DNA of 64,000 nt from Rheinheimera pacifica (GCF_024809855.1 NZ_JANUEM010000001.1:310001-374000); one strand, 5' to 3'. Positions 31,184 to 41,741 are shown, counted from the first letter of the stretch. Numbers and translations: made by a program. The notes: generated by a model from the sequence alone, not told the origin.

Positions 31184-33214
31184 GTGACATCATTAAAAGT
31201 TGCGCATAAAGTTATCATTGGCTTCGGATTTATCGCTTTGCTATTGTTGTTATCCAGTGGCTCTGCTTTGTTGAGCTTTGCCGCCATTACTGAGTCCAGC
31301 GACAGAGTTAATACTCTTGCTGTACCGGTACAACAACAAAGCAACGCAGCGCAAATTCAGCTGTTAAAACTAGCCAAGTTGTCTGCTCTGGGTTTTACAG
31401 CTGAACAAGACAGCGAAATCAGCCAATATCAACAACGGTTTAACAGTGGCAGCCAAACTCTACGCGATCTGCTAACCGATCTGGCTGCGCTCACCAGCGC
31501 CGAACCCGCATTTACGCAAACCCTGAATGACATCGACAACCGCTACCAGCAATATGCTACTGCAGTTGATACGATGTTTAACGCCAGACTACAAAGCATT
31601 ACAATGCAACATCAGGTGCAGACCGAACTGACAGAGTTAGAACAACTGATTGATAACATAGGTGCCAACCTGCTGGATATCTCTTATCTTGAACTGCGTG
31701 GTGGCAGACAACAAAATGAGTTGATAGCCGGCAGCGCAAACCGTATTGATGGTCAATTGCTTGGCTTGCTAAATACACTGAAAGAAGTAGCGGCTTATAA
31801 CGAACTGACAACTGCAGAAACCGGCCAGGAAAGCATCAGTTTTACGCTAAGTGATATGCAGGTCAATATCGACTATCTTGCTGATATTCTGGATAAAATC
31901 GACACAGGTGGGCTCTGGCAAAATACCACTGAACAACTGGCACAACTGGCCAGTAAACTGGAAGCCCAAAACAGCCTGGCCAGTGTTAAGCTGCAGCAAG
32001 TCAGCGCGCAACAAACTGCCCGTGTACAGCTAAACCTGTCTGAACAGCGGGTTGAACAGGTCATTCTTGCGTTGGATAAACTACTTTCGGCCGCTGATAC
32101 TCAGTTCAGTACCTTACAACAGAATGTGTCTGACGCAGTCAGCTCTGGTAATACCCGCACACTTAGCCTGATGTTAGTACTAATTTTACTGGCTGTTGTC
32201 GCAGCCTATCTGACAATCAACGCCATGCTGCGCCCGCTGGCCGATATTAATAAAGTGTTGGGCGACATTGCCCAAGGCGATTTAACCCGCAAGCTGCATA
32301 TTACCAATCAGGACGAATTCGGTGCTCTTGCTGTCAAAGTAAACAGCCTGATTAGTGCACTGAGCGCGCTGATTATTAATATTCAGAACAACGCCACTGA
32401 GCTTAATTTAAACGCCAGCCAGTCAGCAAAAGAAGTGGGTGAAATTAACGACTCGCTGCACCAACAGCAGCGCCAGATTACACTGGTGAATGATGTGACA
32501 CGACAGCTGGCAGACAGTACCCGTGACATTGCCCTGCAATCAGCAGAAACCACTGCAGCAATGCAACAAGCATTGCTGCAGGGAGAACAGATAGATTTAA
32601 TAGCCGGCCAGAATAATAAACTTATCAACCACCTGGCAGAGCAACTGACTGCAACCAGCGCAGTAATGAGTAAAGTAAATGACGAAGCCAATAATATTGG
32701 CAGTATTTTAGCGACTATTCGCGGTATTGCAGAGCAAACTAACCTACTGGCACTAAATGCTGCCATTGAGGCTGCAAGAGCCGGAGAGCAAGGCCGCGGT
32801 TTTGCTGTAGTAGCCGATGAAGTACGCTCTTTGGCCGGGCGCACCCAGCAGGCCACTGATGAAATTCGTCAGATGATCGAAACACTGCAACAACAAAGTA
32901 AACAAGCTGTGTTTGCCATTACCAATGGTAAAACAGATGCCGACAGCTGTGTGGCACAAACCCTGGAGCTGGTATCTTCACTTACTCTGGTAAATCAGGC
33001 GATAGCCCAAACGCAGGATATCAGCAACCGGGTAACAGCAGCCACTGAAATGCAGCTGGATCTGGGCCAGGCCATAGATAAAAATATGCAGCAGATGGTC
33101 AATATTGCTCATATCAGCGGTGAGAAAGCCAGCCGCACTTTACAGCACAGCGATGAGGTATCTGAACTGGCAGTAGAACTGCAGCAAGCGGCCAGTACCT
33201 TTAAAATATCCTGA
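31184..33214 (+). CDS. Methyl-accepting chemotaxis protein
   Basis: This is a second membrane chemoreceptor, 676 residues. It begins with a membrane helix ([20 protein letters not shown]), followed by a long helical periplasmic domain of about 320 residues without a motif I can assign. A second helix ([19 protein letters not shown]) leads to a HAMP domain ([19 protein letters not shown]) and the signalling hairpin ([20 protein letters not shown]). I chose the GTG at 31184 with GGAG 9 bp upstream. The open frame reaches back to 31046, but that would start inside the hutH terminator. The signal it senses is unknown; the place next to hut is suggestive but no proof of histidine sensing. Confidence 0.87.
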   Translation: MTSLKVAHKVIIGFGFIALLLLLSSGSALLSFAAITESSDRVNTLAVPVQQQSNAAQIQLLKLAKLSALGFTAEQDSEISQYQQRFNSGSQTLRDLLTDLAALTSAEPAFTQTLNDIDNRYQQYATAVDTMFNARLQSITMQHQVQTELTELEQLIDNIGANLLDISYLELRGGRQQNELIAGSANRIDGQLLGLLNTLKEVAAYNELTTAETGQESISFTLSDMQVNIDYLADILDKIDTGGLWQNTTEQLAQLASKLEAQNSLASVKLQQVSAQQTARVQLNLSEQRVEQVILALDKLLSAADTQFSTLQQNVSDAVSSGNTRTLSLMLVLILLAVVAAYLTINAMLRPLADINKVLGDIAQGDLTRKLHITNQDEFGALAVKVNSLISALSALIINIQNNATELNLNASQSAKEVGEINDSLHQQQRQITLVNDVTRQLADSTRDIALQSAETTAAMQQALLQGEQIDLIAGQNNKLINHLAEQLTATSAVMSKVNDEANNIGSILATIRGIAEQTNLLALNAAIEAARAGEQGRGFAVVADEVRSLAGRTQQATDEIRQMIETLQQQSKQAVFAITNGKTDADSCVAQTLELVSSLTLVNQAIAQTQDISNRVTAATEMQLDLGQAIDKNMQQMVNIAHISGEKASRTLQHSDEVSELAVELQQAASTFKIS

Positions 33215-33263
33215 TAATACCAAGGCGTATTTGCTGTAACAGAATGGACTTTATAAGATAGTC

Positions 33264-33311
33264 GCCTGGTACAGGGATAGCGTAGTACAGTAATTGCGTA
33301 ATACGGTGATT
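33264..33311. repeat. Three imperfect 16-bp tandem repeats
   Basis: Units at 33264-33279, 33280-33295 and 33296-33311 follow in register. The second and third (GCGTAGTACAGTAATT and GCGTAATACGGTGATT) differ at 3 of 16 positions, and the first shares about 11 of 16 with the second. They lie in the 302-bp noncoding stretch between a chemoreceptor gene and the Mrr-like gene, which otherwise holds only the terminator at 33386-33413. Confidence 0.6.
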
Positions 33312-33385
33312 GTATGATGTGGTGGTGTAAGAAAGCATTGTGACACAGCGGCGTCCTGCCGCTTTATTTATTGCTTATCCTGAGC

Positions 33386-33413
33386 TAAGAAAAGGGCTGG
33401 ACAATGTCCAGCC
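33386..33413 (-). terminator. Probable terminator of the Mrr-like gene
   Basis: GGCTGGACA (33395-33403) and TGTCCAGCC (33405-33413) form a 7-bp stem with a 5-nt loop, followed on the minus strand by CTTTTCTTAG. It is 104 bp beyond the stop at 33517. Confidence 0.6.
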
Positions 33414-33516
33414 AGGCAGGAAGTATCTTTGTGTCCTTTGTTTTTCTTTCGATTCCATTCGCTATTCATAGTGCCAAAACAGCAACAAAAAACCCGATGA
33501 AAACATGATATTGCTA

Positions 33517-34131
33517 CTACACCATAGCAAATTGTTGCTCACGCTGTCTTTTTTGCTGCTTTTTCAGACTTTTTGCATCGATCAATTCAATATTGGCCTC
33601 ATGAGCAAATATCCAGGCCTGATTACTAAAACCGGCGTAGCTGACTACAACACCGCTATTGAAATCAGCAGCCAGCATTTGCTGAAACAGCGCACGGATC
33701 TGGGAAATATCAACCGACTGGTTTTTCTGCTGGATGTAAACCAGCTTTTCACTCTCGCCTGACAGACATTTGTAGTCAGGGCTAACGCGATTAGAATGTG
33801 TCAGCTTGCCCTGGCGTACTAAAAAGCGTTCTGCTTCCTGCATAAATTGCTGCTGTTTGTCTGCTGACGACAAAAATGCTTTAATCGGGCGCGCCAGCCC
33901 CAGCAATTTATGCTGCTCGTCCAGCTCAAAAAAGGCCAAGACATTAAAGAACAACGCCACCATAAACATCAGCACAAAGGTCCATAGCATAAACGCTGAC
34001 CAAAAAGCGGATAGTACCCATTGGTTGTCACTCAGCAGCAGAGAATGCTCAGCAAAAAACAAATAAACAGCACCGGCAATAATGCCAAGACCAGTACTGA
34101 CAGATGAGATAAGTAGCCATTTATTTTTCAT
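33517..34131 (-). CDS. Membrane-anchored protein with Mrr-like (PD-(D/E)xK) nuclease domain
   Basis: The 204-residue protein has two membrane helices near residues 6-27 and 41-66, then a soluble C-terminal domain. That domain resembles the Mrr_cat type IV restriction fold. Asp119 (SPDYK) and the pair Gln134 and Lys136 (VYIQQKNQ) fit the D-QxK catalytic pattern, and GVVVSYAGFSNQAWIFA followed by IELIDAKSL matches the strand-helix ending of the family. If active it could cut DNA near the membrane, but substrate and role are unknown. It is a single gene with no methylase or restriction partner nearby. Its C-terminus is basic and Q-rich. The fold assignment is made by eye. Confidence 0.6.
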   Translation of the reverse strand: MKNKWLLISSVSTGLGIIAGAVYLFFAEHSLLLSDNQWVLSAFWSAFMLWTFVLMFMVALFFNVLAFFELDEQHKLLGLARPIKAFLSSADKQQQFMQEAERFLVRQGKLTHSNRVSPDYKCLSGESEKLVYIQQKNQSVDISQIRALFQQMLAADFNSGVVVSYAGFSNQAWIFAHEANIELIDAKSLKKQQKRQREQQFAMV

Positions 34132-34242
34132 ATCAACCTCAAGTCCATATGGAACAGGCTACAGTATTAGTCTGCTGCTGAAATTTTTCTTAATAAGAAG
34201 TTGATAAATGAATTATAAAGACACTGCTTGCTTATTTTTACG

Positions 34243-35046
34243 TCAATTGCAGTAAGCCAGAGCATCAGAAGCCGATGCGAAGCGATAAGAAAAGTTGAAC
34301 TGCCGGACAAACTTTTCAGCATTCACTTTACGCCCCTTAGCGCTCTCTTTCGCGAAAATGGCTGGCGCCGTACCTGCTGACACAACCGCCTGCTGATAAA
34401 AATCCTGCCGTAGCAAAGTTGACGGACAACTAAGATTGAACACTCCACTGCACGGTGTAGCATCAAGTAGTAGTGTAACTGCCGCAATAATATCTGCTGA
34501 ATGCAACATGTTAACCGGGGCAGTTGCATCAGGCAGCACCTTAGCTGCAGCAAAACGCCCCGGATGCCTCCCCGGGCCCATTAAGCCGGCAAGACGCAAT
34601 GTGACTGCCGGTTGGAACTGCTGTAATGCCTGCTCACCCTGCCACAGTAAACTGACCCGGAGCTCGGTTAAGTGCAGCGATGCAGCTTCATCGACCTCAC
34701 CAAGCAGGCCATGATAAATGCCGGTAGAACTAAAATGTATTATTTGCCTGCTGCCAGCCACTGTAGCCAGGGTGGCAAGTTGCTGTAACGCCGCAGTGTA
34801 ATGGTGTGATTTCTGATCCCGCCCCGGAGTAACAGCACAAACAACTATTGCATCATGCAACATGGGCATTAGGGAGTGTTGATCTGCCGGTGTATTTAAA
34901 TCCAGCACAAAACCGGTTACCCCGGCGGGTAAATCACTCAATGCAGAGCCTGAACGACGGCTGGCATATACATGATGGCCTTGTGCTACTAAATCTGCCG
35001 CTAATTGCTGCCCCAACCAACCGCAACCAATAATGACGATTTTCAT
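34243..35046 (-). CDS. NAD(P)-binding SDR/epimerase-like protein (YeeZ type)
   Basis: This is a 267-residue Rossmann-fold protein of the extended SDR group, similar in layout to E. coli YeeZ. The N-terminus MKIVIIGCGWLGQQLAADL is the nucleotide-binding loop. IIHFSSTGIYHG stands where the catalytic Ser-Tyr segment lies in epimerases, and the LRLAGLMGPGRHPG region follows. The YxxxK pair is not clearly preserved, so catalysis is uncertain. Its start overlaps the yiiD stop by ATGA, which makes it the last gene of a yihY-dtd-yiiD-SDR cluster. The substrate is unknown. Confidence 0.75.
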   Translation of the reverse strand: MKIVIIGCGWLGQQLAADLVAQGHHVYASRRSGSALSDLPAGVTGFVLDLNTPADQHSLMPMLHDAIVVCAVTPGRDQKSHHYTAALQQLATLATVAGSRQIIHFSSTGIYHGLLGEVDEAASLHLTELRVSLLWQGEQALQQFQPAVTLRLAGLMGPGRHPGRFAAAKVLPDATAPVNMLHSADIIAAVTLLLDATPCSGVFNLSCPSTLLRQDFYQQAVVSAGTAPAIFAKESAKGRKVNAEKFVRQFNFSYRFASASDALAYCN

Positions 35047-35957
35047 TGCTGCCCGGCCTTAACCGGCAATACGGCATAACGGCCGCTAAATTCAGCAGCA
35101 AGTTCACCGGCAGAAAACACCTGCACTTTAATATGTTGCACGGCTTTACGCCCTTCAGCCAGCATATTCAGCGCACCGGCGCATTGCTGTAAGGCACAGC
35201 GCGCCTGTGGTTGGGCCGCAACCGGTTTCAGATACTTAATTGTTGCATCTGCCAACACCTGATCGCCGTGCAACCCCTGTGCCTGTAACTGCAAATACAA
35301 CATGCCCCAGCCCGTTAATGTCGCCAGTGCATAGATACTGCCGGCAAACATGGTCTGGTGCAGATTAATGTTTGGCGCCAACGGAGCGTCGCAGCGTATT
35401 TCATTGCCATCAAAGCCGGCGATAGCCAATTGCATATACTGGCTAAGCGGTATGGTTTTCTGCCAGGTATCATTTAACTGACGACACCACAGCTGATGTT
35501 GCTCTGAGGTGCCAGCAAGCCGGATTGGCTTTTGCATAACAAAGTGCGCAATACCGTACAGCTGAGGAGCAGCCCCAAGTTGGCGGTAACCATTGCGTTG
35601 ATAAAATGCCAAAGCAGTATCACGCGCATTTAATCTGATATAACCACAGCCCCATTTTACCGCCTGTAACTCCAGCGCGGCCAAAACCCTGCCACCGGCA
35701 CCTTTACCCTGATACTCCGTAGCAACTGCCATATAACGCACCTGGGCCCCGCCTTGCTCAAGCTGATGCAAACGCCCGATAGCTGCAATATCACCATCCG
35801 GTGTTACTAACATCAGATGATAAGCCTGTGTTTCGAGCTCGTCGCGTTCTGAACCGGGTGGTTGCTGCCAGGGGGCACGTAATATTTGCCAACGTAGCTG
35901 ATAATAACGGTGCCATTCGTCTGGGGTGGCGGGCGAGCGTAATTGCCAATGCCGCAT
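35043..35957 (-). CDS. yiiD: Bifunctional GNAT acetyltransferase / hotdog-fold thioesterase (YiiD)
   Basis: This 304-residue protein joins an N-terminal GNAT domain (VRYMAVATEYQGKGAGGRVL, then LAFYQRNGYRQLG) to a C-terminal thioesterase domain (INLHQTMFAGSIYALATLTG, ADATIKYLKPV). E. coli YiiD has the same fusion and has been linked to fatty acid synthesis initiation under the name FabY. The residues flanking the hotdog domain, such as NLHQTMFAGS, match it closely. The ATG at 35957 is preceded by CGGAG; a TTG three codons earlier is less likely. dtd lies upstream with a 19-bp gap and the SDR gene overlaps downstream. E. coli has yihY, dtd and yiiD in the same order. Confidence 0.88.
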   Translation of the reverse strand: MRHWQLRSPATPDEWHRYYQLRWQILRAPWQQPPGSERDELETQAYHLMLVTPDGDIAAIGRLHQLEQGGAQVRYMAVATEYQGKGAGGRVLAALELQAVKWGCGYIRLNARDTALAFYQRNGYRQLGAAPQLYGIAHFVMQKPIRLAGTSEQHQLWCRQLNDTWQKTIPLSQYMQLAIAGFDGNEIRCDAPLAPNINLHQTMFAGSIYALATLTGWGMLYLQLQAQGLHGDQVLADATIKYLKPVAAQPQARCALQQCAGALNMLAEGRKAVQHIKVQVFSAGELAAEFSGRYAVLPVKAGQQ

Positions 35958-35976
35958 AAGGTACAACTCCGAAAAA

Positions 35977-36414
35977 TTAGCTTTGCAGTAAAAACGTTAC
36001 CGGGCCATTGTTTACCAGACTAACCTGCATATCGGCAGCAAATTGCCCGGTCGCAGTGGTCAGGCCCAGTGAACGGCAATATGCCACAAAAGTTTCGTAA
36101 TACTGGTTGGCTTTGTCAGGTATTGCTGCAGGTGTAAAGCTGGGCCTTAAACCCGACTGGGTGTCAGCTGCCAGCGTAAACTGTGACACCACCAGCAAAC
36201 TGCCGCCAGCCTGTTGCACATTCAGATTCATTTTGCCATTACTGTCCGAAAACACCCGGTAGTGGCAAACCTTGTGCGCCAGCCTGGTAATATCTGCCGG
36301 TGTATCTTCAGCTTCAACACCCAGCAACACTAATAAACCATGCTCAATCTGGCCGATAACGGCACCGTTAACCGTAACAGACGCCTGATCCACCCGCTGG
36401 ATTAATGCTTTCAT
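35977..36414 (-). CDS. dtd: D-aminoacyl-tRNA deacylase
   Basis: Dtd removes D-amino acids wrongly attached to tRNA, and also glycine from tRNA-Ala. From the ATG at 36414 it has 145 residues, exactly the E. coli length, starting [17 protein letters not shown]. The two signature motifs SQFTLAAD and VNNGPVTF, which form the active site across the dimer, are intact. It begins one base after the yihY stop, so the two are probably coupled. Confidence 0.97.
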   Translation of the reverse strand: MKALIQRVDQASVTVNGAVIGQIEHGLLVLLGVEAEDTPADITRLAHKVCHYRVFSDSNGKMNLNVQQAGGSLLVVSQFTLAADTQSGLRPSFTPAAIPDKANQYYETFVAYCRSLGLTTATGQFAADMQVSLVNNGPVTFLLQS

Positions 36415-36415
36415 T

Positions 36416-37315
36416 TTACAACTTGGCCTCATTTATGTCGTCAGACGGGTCAATCTGATCCGGATCATCAGCATCGGTCTGTTCGGTATCTGCGGCAATT
36501 TGCTGCAGCAAGGCTGTCATTTCAGCCCCCAACAATACAACTAACCAGCACAGGTATACCCATACAAAAACAATCGGTACTAACGCCAGTGCACCATACA
36601 GGGTGTCGTAGGCCGGGAAATGCGTAACATAAACCGCAAAACCACGTTTAGATAATTCAAACAACAGCATCGCCAACAGTGCGCCAAAAAAGGCATGCCG
36701 GCTGCGTACTTTAATATTCGGCACCACCAGATACAGCAGAAAAAATGCCAGTAAAGACATCAGATACGGCACGGTACCCAACAACAGCGTAGACAGCCCA
36801 GGGGTATAATCCTCAGCAAGGCGGGTTAACCTGATCAGGTAAGAAGTTACTGCGATAGATGAGCCAAACAAAATGGGGCCCAATGTCAGAATCATCCAGT
36901 AAATTGAGAAAGAAATAACCGGCCTTGGCCTTCTGGTTACCCGCCAGATTTTGTTCAGGCTTTTATCAATGTTATGAATAAGCAGCAACGCCACAAACAC
37001 CAGTACCGCAATACCTATTGCCGTCATGCCACCGGTATTACCGATAAACTGGTTAATGTAGGTTTGAATTTCTTCGCCACGCGAAGGAATAACATTGGCG
37101 TAAACAAACGCTTCAATACCCTGACGAAACTCTGCAAACATCGGAAAAGCACTTAGCATAGAAAACATAACGGCTATCAGAGGCACGACAGACAGCAGCG
37201 AGATATAAGCCAGATAACCGCCAATCATACCAATTTGATCCTGCTGACAACGCTGGATATAAAGCTTAACAAAGCGCACAGCCGTTTTCAGATAGGATTG
37301 CCACTCAGGCAGCAT
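36416..37315 (-). CDS. yihY: YihY/BrkB-family inner membrane protein
   Basis: This 299-residue polytopic membrane protein belongs to the YihY/BrkB (UPF0761) family. It was once called RNase BN in error; the true RNase BN is a different protein. Six membrane helices can be traced, for example [20 protein letters not shown] and [20 protein letters not shown]. The C-terminal tail is acidic ([16 protein letters not shown]). Its function is not established. It leads the yihY-dtd-yiiD-SDR cluster. Confidence 0.9.
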   Translation of the reverse strand: MLPEWQSYLKTAVRFVKLYIQRCQQDQIGMIGGYLAYISLLSVVPLIAVMFSMLSAFPMFAEFRQGIEAFVYANVIPSRGEEIQTYINQFIGNTGGMTAIGIAVLVFVALLLIHNIDKSLNKIWRVTRRPRPVISFSIYWMILTLGPILFGSSIAVTSYLIRLTRLAEDYTPGLSTLLLGTVPYLMSLLAFFLLYLVVPNIKVRSRHAFFGALLAMLLFELSKRGFAVYVTHFPAYDTLYGALALVPIVFVWVYLCWLVVLLGAEMTALLQQIAADTEQTDADDPDQIDPSDDINEAKL

Positions 37316-37414
37316 AACGCCTCCAAATCACATAAATACTACCAGAGGATACAAGAAAAGCAGTGGTTCAACCAGCTTGGCAACAAGCTAACCCTCTGAG
37401 TACTAAAAATAACC

Positions 37415-37444
37415 CAGAAAAAAGGCCAGCATGGTGCTGGCCTT
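37415..37444 (-). terminator. Terminator of typA
   Basis: A 10-bp perfect stem, AAGGCCAGCA (37422-37431) and TGCTGGCCTT (37435-37444), is followed on the minus strand by a T run (CCTTTTTTCTGG). It lies 20 bp past the typA stop. Confidence 0.9.
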
Positions 37445-37464
37445 ATATACAGATTGCCCGGTAT

Positions 37465-39294
37465 TTAACCGCGGCTGGCGCGTTTACGATCGTTTTCTGT
37501 CAGGTGGCGCTTACGGATACGGATAGATTTAGGTGTAACTTCTACAAGTTCGTCGTCATCAATAAATTCCAGAGCCTGTTCCAGCGTGTAGCGGATTGGC
37601 GGCACGAGATTAATTGCTTCATCGGTGCCAGACGCCCGTACGTTAGTTAATTGCTTACCTTTTAAGCAGTTAACTGTTAAGTCGTTACTGCGGCTGTGAA
37701 TGCCGATTACCTGACCTTCGTATACTTCTTCAGCATGGCTGATAAACATACGGCCACGCTCCTGCAATGAGAAAATAGCATAACCGGCAGCTTTACCCAT
37801 AGCGTTAGAGATCATTACACCGTTGGTGCGCTGACCGATAGTACCGCCTTTGTGCTCACCGTAATGATCAAAGCTATGGTACATCAGGCCAGTACCTGAA
37901 GTAATAGTCATAAACTCGGTACGGAAACCAATCAAACCACGGCTTGGCATTAAGAAATCCATACGGATACGGCCTTTACCATCGGGTTGCATATTGGTCA
38001 TCTCAGCTTTACGCTCACCCATACGCTCCATAATAGAACCCTGGTTCTGCTCTTCGCAGTCAATGGTCACGTTTTCCATCGGTTCCATCTTCACGCCATC
38101 AACCATTTTCATGATAACTTCCGGGCGCGATACCGCTAATTCGAAACCTTCGCGGCGCATATTTTCAATTAATACGCCCAGGTGCAACTCACCACGGCCG
38201 GATACTTTGAATTTATCGCCATCTTCTGTTTCTTCAACCCGCAGCGCAACGTTGTGTTTCAGCTCGTTAGTTAAACGCTCTAAAATCTGGCGTGAAGTAA
38301 CAAACTTACCTTCTTTACCAGCAAATGGCGACGTGTTTACCTGGAACGTCATGGTAACGGTAGGTTCATCTACCTGCAGGGCGGGCAATGCTTCTACTTT
38401 AGTGGTGGCGCAGATAGTGTCAGAAATTTTCAGTTCACCCAGGCCGGTAAAGGCTACGATATCACCGGCGTTGGCTTCAGCAGTTTCTACCCGCTCTAAA
38501 CCTAAGTAACCAAACACCTGGCCTACTTTACCGTTGCGCTTGGAGCCATCAGCACCAACAATCGTCACCTGCTGGTTTGGCTTTAAGGTACCGCGTTTAA
38601 TACGGCCAATGCCGATAATACCCAGGTAACTTGAGTAATCCAGCTGTGACACCTGTAGCTGGGTTTCACCGTCCAGCTCAACTGCTGGCGGAGCTACATG
38701 TTTAACAATAGCTTCAAACAAATCAGTAATATCGGTTTTAGGTTCGTTATGATCTAACGTTGCCCAGCCGTTTAACGCAGAAGCGTAAACAATCGGGAAA
38801 TCCAGCTGCTCATCAGTGGCGCCTAAGTTATCGAACAGATCAAACACCTGATCAATAACCCAATCCGGCCGTGCACCCGGACGGTCGATTTTGTTTACTA
38901 CAACAATTGGCTTTAAACCGTGGGAAAAGGCTTTTTGTGTTACAAAGCGCGTTTGCGGCATAGGGCCATCAACGGCATCAACCAACAGCAATACTGAGTC
39001 GGCCATTGACAATACGCGCTCAACTTCACCACCGAAGTCGGCGTGGCCCGGTGTATCAAGAATATTAATGTGATAACCGTTCCAGCGCACCGAAGTATTT
39101 TTTGCCAGGATAGTTATACCGCGCTCAGATTCCTGCGCATTCGAGTCCATCACGCGCTCCTGTAACTTGGCGCGGGCGTCGAAGGTGCCAGACTGCTGTA
39201 GCAGTTTGTCAACCAAAGTGGTTTTACCATGGTCAACGTGCGCAATAATGGCAACGTTGCGCAGCTTGTCTAAGTATGTCGCGGTAACGCTCAT
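37465..39294 (-). CDS. typA: Ribosome-associated GTPase TypA/BipA
   Basis: BipA is a translational GTPase that helps 50S assembly and is needed for growth in the cold and under stress. The 609 residues (E. coli 607) show the G motifs [29 protein letters not shown] and [13 protein letters not shown]. They are followed by the EF-G-like domains and the BipA-specific C-terminal part ([15 protein letters not shown]). It is transcribed away from glnA, as in E. coli. The 347 bases between the two genes carry the glnA control sites. Confidence 0.98.
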   Translation of the reverse strand: MSVTATYLDKLRNVAIIAHVDHGKTTLVDKLLQQSGTFDARAKLQERVMDSNAQESERGITILAKNTSVRWNGYHINILDTPGHADFGGEVERVLSMADSVLLLVDAVDGPMPQTRFVTQKAFSHGLKPIVVVNKIDRPGARPDWVIDQVFDLFDNLGATDEQLDFPIVYASALNGWATLDHNEPKTDITDLFEAIVKHVAPPAVELDGETQLQVSQLDYSSYLGIIGIGRIKRGTLKPNQQVTIVGADGSKRNGKVGQVFGYLGLERVETAEANAGDIVAFTGLGELKISDTICATTKVEALPALQVDEPTVTMTFQVNTSPFAGKEGKFVTSRQILERLTNELKHNVALRVEETEDGDKFKVSGRGELHLGVLIENMRREGFELAVSRPEVIMKMVDGVKMEPMENVTIDCEEQNQGSIMERMGERKAEMTNMQPDGKGRIRMDFLMPSRGLIGFRTEFMTITSGTGLMYHSFDHYGEHKGGTIGQRTNGVMISNAMGKAAGYAIFSLQERGRMFISHAEEVYEGQVIGIHSRSNDLTVNCLKGKQLTNVRASGTDEAINLVPPIRYTLEQALEFIDDDELVEVTPKSIRIRKRHLTENDRKRASRG

Positions 39295-39471
39295 GTAAAT
39301 ATATCCTCTGTGGCACTAGATGACCGTAATGACCACCAGGCAAAACTAACTGAAACGAAAGGGCGCACATTCTACTCTGTTTTTGCATGGAAATAAAAAC
39401 GGCAACCGCAGTTTAAGCAATTTTTTTTCTCACAGCCGTCCGCAGCATCTAGACTTAAGCCTGCCATAAGC

Positions 39472-39507
39472 GCACCATAAAAATGCAACCAAGCACCATA
39501 GTAGTGC
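39472..39507. promoter_or_regulatory. Two NtrC-binding sites upstream of glnA
   Basis: GCACCATAAAAATGC (39472-39486) and GCACCATAGTAGTGC (39493-39507) resemble the NtrC consensus GCACC-N5-GGTGC. They are spaced 21 bp from centre to centre, two helical turns, which suits cooperative binding. They lie about 80-100 bp ahead of the sigma54 promoter, the usual enhancer position. Confidence 0.78.
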
Positions 39508-39571
39508 AACGCTGATAGCGAAGGCGCTGCATTGGCCATCAATACAAATATAAATCAAACACTTAAATGTT

Positions 39572-39587
39572 TGGCATGTATCTGGCA
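39572..39587 (+). promoter_or_regulatory. Sigma54 promoter of glnA
   Basis: TGGCATGTATCTGGCA contains GG and GC ten bases apart, with the -24 element TGGCATG and the -12 element TGGCA (consensus TTGCA). It lies 54 bp upstream of the glnA start codon. The rest of the 347-bp gap to typA shows no other gene. Confidence 0.8.
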
Positions 39588-39641
39588 TTTATTGGAGCAA
39601 CACCGCTAAATCAGTTCAAAACAGATTAATTGGAGGAATGC

Positions 39642-41051
39642 ATGTCTGCATCATCTGTACTGAGTTTAATTAAAGAAAATGAAGTGAAGTTTGTAGATTT
39701 ACGTTTTACCGACACCAAAGGTAAAGAACAGCACGTTACAGTTCCTGTTAATCAGATCAGCGAAGACTTCTTTGAAGACGGCAAGATGTTTGACGGCTCT
39801 TCTATTTCTGGCTGGAAAGGTATTAACGACTCAGACATGATCCTGATGCCGGATGCATCTACTGCAGTACTTGACCCGTTTTTTGAAGAAACCACACTTA
39901 ATATTACCTGTGACGTTATCGAACCAAGCACCATGCAGGGTTACGACCGTGACCCACGCTCAATTGCTAAACGCGCTGAAGAGTACCTGAAATCTACCGG
40001 TATTGCCGATACTGTGCTGTTTGGGCCAGAGCCGGAATTCTTTATGTTTGACGATATCCGTTTTGAAACCACGATGTCTGGTTCTTTCTTTAAAATTAAC
40101 TCTACTGAAGCAGCATGGAACTCAGGCACCAGTTATGAAGATGGTAACAAAGGCCACCGCCCAAGCGTAAAAGGCGGTTACTTCCCACTACCACCGGTAG
40201 ATTCGGGCCACGATATCCGTAGCGCTATGTGTATGGTACTGGAAGAAATGGGTCAAACCGTTGAAGCACACCACCACGAAGTTGCAACTGCCGGCCAGAA
40301 CGAAATTGCAACCAAGTTCAACAGCCTGACCAAAAAAGCTGATGAAGTACAGCAACTTAAGTATGTTATTCATAACGTAGCTCACCTGTATGGTAAAACC
40401 GTTACCTTTATGCCAAAACCTTTAGTAGGTGATAACGGTTCAGGTATGCACTGCCACCAATCGCTGGCAAAAGACGGCGTAAACCTGTTTGCCGGTGATA
40501 AGTATGCAGGCCTGTCAGAACTGGCGTTGTATTACATTGGCGGTATTATTAAACATGCTAAAGCCATTAATGCTTTTACCAACCCGTCTACTAACTCGTA
40601 CAAGCGTTTAGTACCACACTTTGAAGCCCCGGTTATGCTGGCTTACTCTGCACGTAACCGCTCAGCCTCTATCCGTATCCCACTGGTACCAAGTGCCAAA
40701 GCCCGCCGTATTGAATGCCGTTTCCCGGATCCGGCAGCTAACCCATACCTGGCTTTTGTTGCCCAGTTAATGGCTGGTTTAGACGGTATCCAGAATAAGA
40801 TCCACCCTGGCGATGCGATGGACAAAGACCTGTACGATTTACCGGCAGAAGAAGCTGCTAATATTCCACAGGTTGCAACGTCTCTGGAAGAAGCGCTGAA
40901 CGAGCTGGACAAACACCGTGCTATTTTCACTAAAGGCGGCGTAATGTCTGATGCAATGATCGATGCCTATATCGATATTAAACGTGCTGAAGCCCGTAAA
41001 GTAGCGGTTGCTGTACACCCGTTAGAATTTGAACTGTATTACAGTGTTTAA
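39642..41051 (+). CDS. glnA: Glutamine synthetase, type I
   Basis: GlnA makes glutamine from glutamate, ammonia and ATP as a dodecamer. From the ATG at 39642 (ribosome-binding site GGAGGA) it has 469 residues, identical in length to E. coli, and starts [31 protein letters not shown] contains metal-binding glutamates, and [10 protein letters not shown] and the latch segment [18 protein letters not shown] are present. The adenylylation tyrosine is in [11 protein letters not shown], so control by GlnE is expected. Transcription is likely sigma54/NtrC dependent. A terminator follows, then a DUF4124 gene and glnL-glnG. Confidence 0.99.
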   Translation: MSASSVLSLIKENEVKFVDLRFTDTKGKEQHVTVPVNQISEDFFEDGKMFDGSSISGWKGINDSDMILMPDASTAVLDPFFEETTLNITCDVIEPSTMQGYDRDPRSIAKRAEEYLKSTGIADTVLFGPEPEFFMFDDIRFETTMSGSFFKINSTEAAWNSGTSYEDGNKGHRPSVKGGYFPLPPVDSGHDIRSAMCMVLEEMGQTVEAHHHEVATAGQNEIATKFNSLTKKADEVQQLKYVIHNVAHLYGKTVTFMPKPLVGDNGSGMHCHQSLAKDGVNLFAGDKYAGLSELALYYIGGIIKHAKAINAFTNPSTNSYKRLVPHFEAPVMLAYSARNRSASIRIPLVPSAKARRIECRFPDPAANPYLAFVAQLMAGLDGIQNKIHPGDAMDKDLYDLPAEEAANIPQVATSLEEALNELDKHRAIFTKGGVMSDAMIDAYIDIKRAEARKVAVAVHPLEFELYYSV

Positions 41052-41066
41052 ATAACAATTTGATTA

Positions 41067-41094
41067 AAAGCTCACTTCGGTGAGCTTTTTTTTT
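41067..41094 (+). terminator. Terminator of glnA
   Basis: The stem AAAGCTCAC (41067-41075) and GTGAGCTTT with a TTCG tetraloop is followed by an uninterrupted T run. It lies 16 bp past the glnA stop. Confidence 0.95.
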
Positions 41095-41172
41095 GTAGAA
41101 AATTAAAGCGAAGCAAGCTAGAGTAACTTGGTGGAGTGACAACAATAAAATAACACGGAACCTGCAAAGCAT

Positions 41173-41691
41173 ATGAATAAAGTATTGTTTATTATATTAA
41201 TGTTGCTTTGCACAACATCTTTGCCAGCGCAGGAAAACAAAAAAGTATTTGTAACACGCGATGCCAACGGCGTGCTGGTATTTTCTGACAGCCCGCAACC
41301 TGGCGCAGAAGAACTGACGCTGTCGACCCGGGCCAATATCATGGCCGCTACAGATCCTACCCTACCCGCCCGCAAGGCACCTGCCGTAGAGCCTTTTAAC
41401 GTTGAGATTGTACAACCTGAAGAACAAGGTACAGTGCGTGACAATACCGGCTCTGTTTATGTATCCGGTAAAATAAGCCCGATGTTTGAACGCGGTTTGC
41501 GGGTGCGCTTGTTGTTAAACAGTAAACCACAGGGCGAACCGCAAAGTAATGCGGTATTTATTCTGCGCGATGTTCACCGCGGCGAGCACAAATTGCAGAT
41601 GGAGCTTTTTGATCAAAACGGCAAGCTTATTGCAGCAAGTCCTGTAACGACCTTCTATTTACATAGAACATCGGTAATCTCACCAAATTAG
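41173..41691 (+). CDS. Exported DUF4124-domain protein
   Basis: This 172-residue protein has a signal peptide (VLFIILMLLCTTSLPAQ) and an N-terminal DUF4124 domain (KVFVTRDANGVLVFSDSPQPG), so it acts in the periplasm or envelope. The second half (GSVYVSGKISPMFERGLRVR and following) looks like an immunoglobulin-type beta domain. DUF4124 proteins have no established function. Genes of this family commonly sit between glnA and glnL in marine gammaproteobacteria, but a role in nitrogen control is not shown. It has its own space after the glnA terminator. Confidence 0.8.
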   Translation: MNKVLFIILMLLCTTSLPAQENKKVFVTRDANGVLVFSDSPQPGAEELTLSTRANIMAATDPTLPARKAPAVEPFNVEIVQPEEQGTVRDNTGSVYVSGKISPMFERGLRVRLLLNSKPQGEPQSNAVFILRDVHRGEHKLQMELFDQNGKLIAASPVTTFYLHRTSVISPN

Positions 41692-41741
41692 TGCGCATGC
41701 CATGCAATTCAGCCTGAACTGAATTACACTGCTAAACTGGC

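Noticed and set aside
34187..34199. TTCTTAATAAGAA palindrome between the Mrr-like and SDR genes
   Set aside because: Short, A/T-rich and without a regulator or promoter context.
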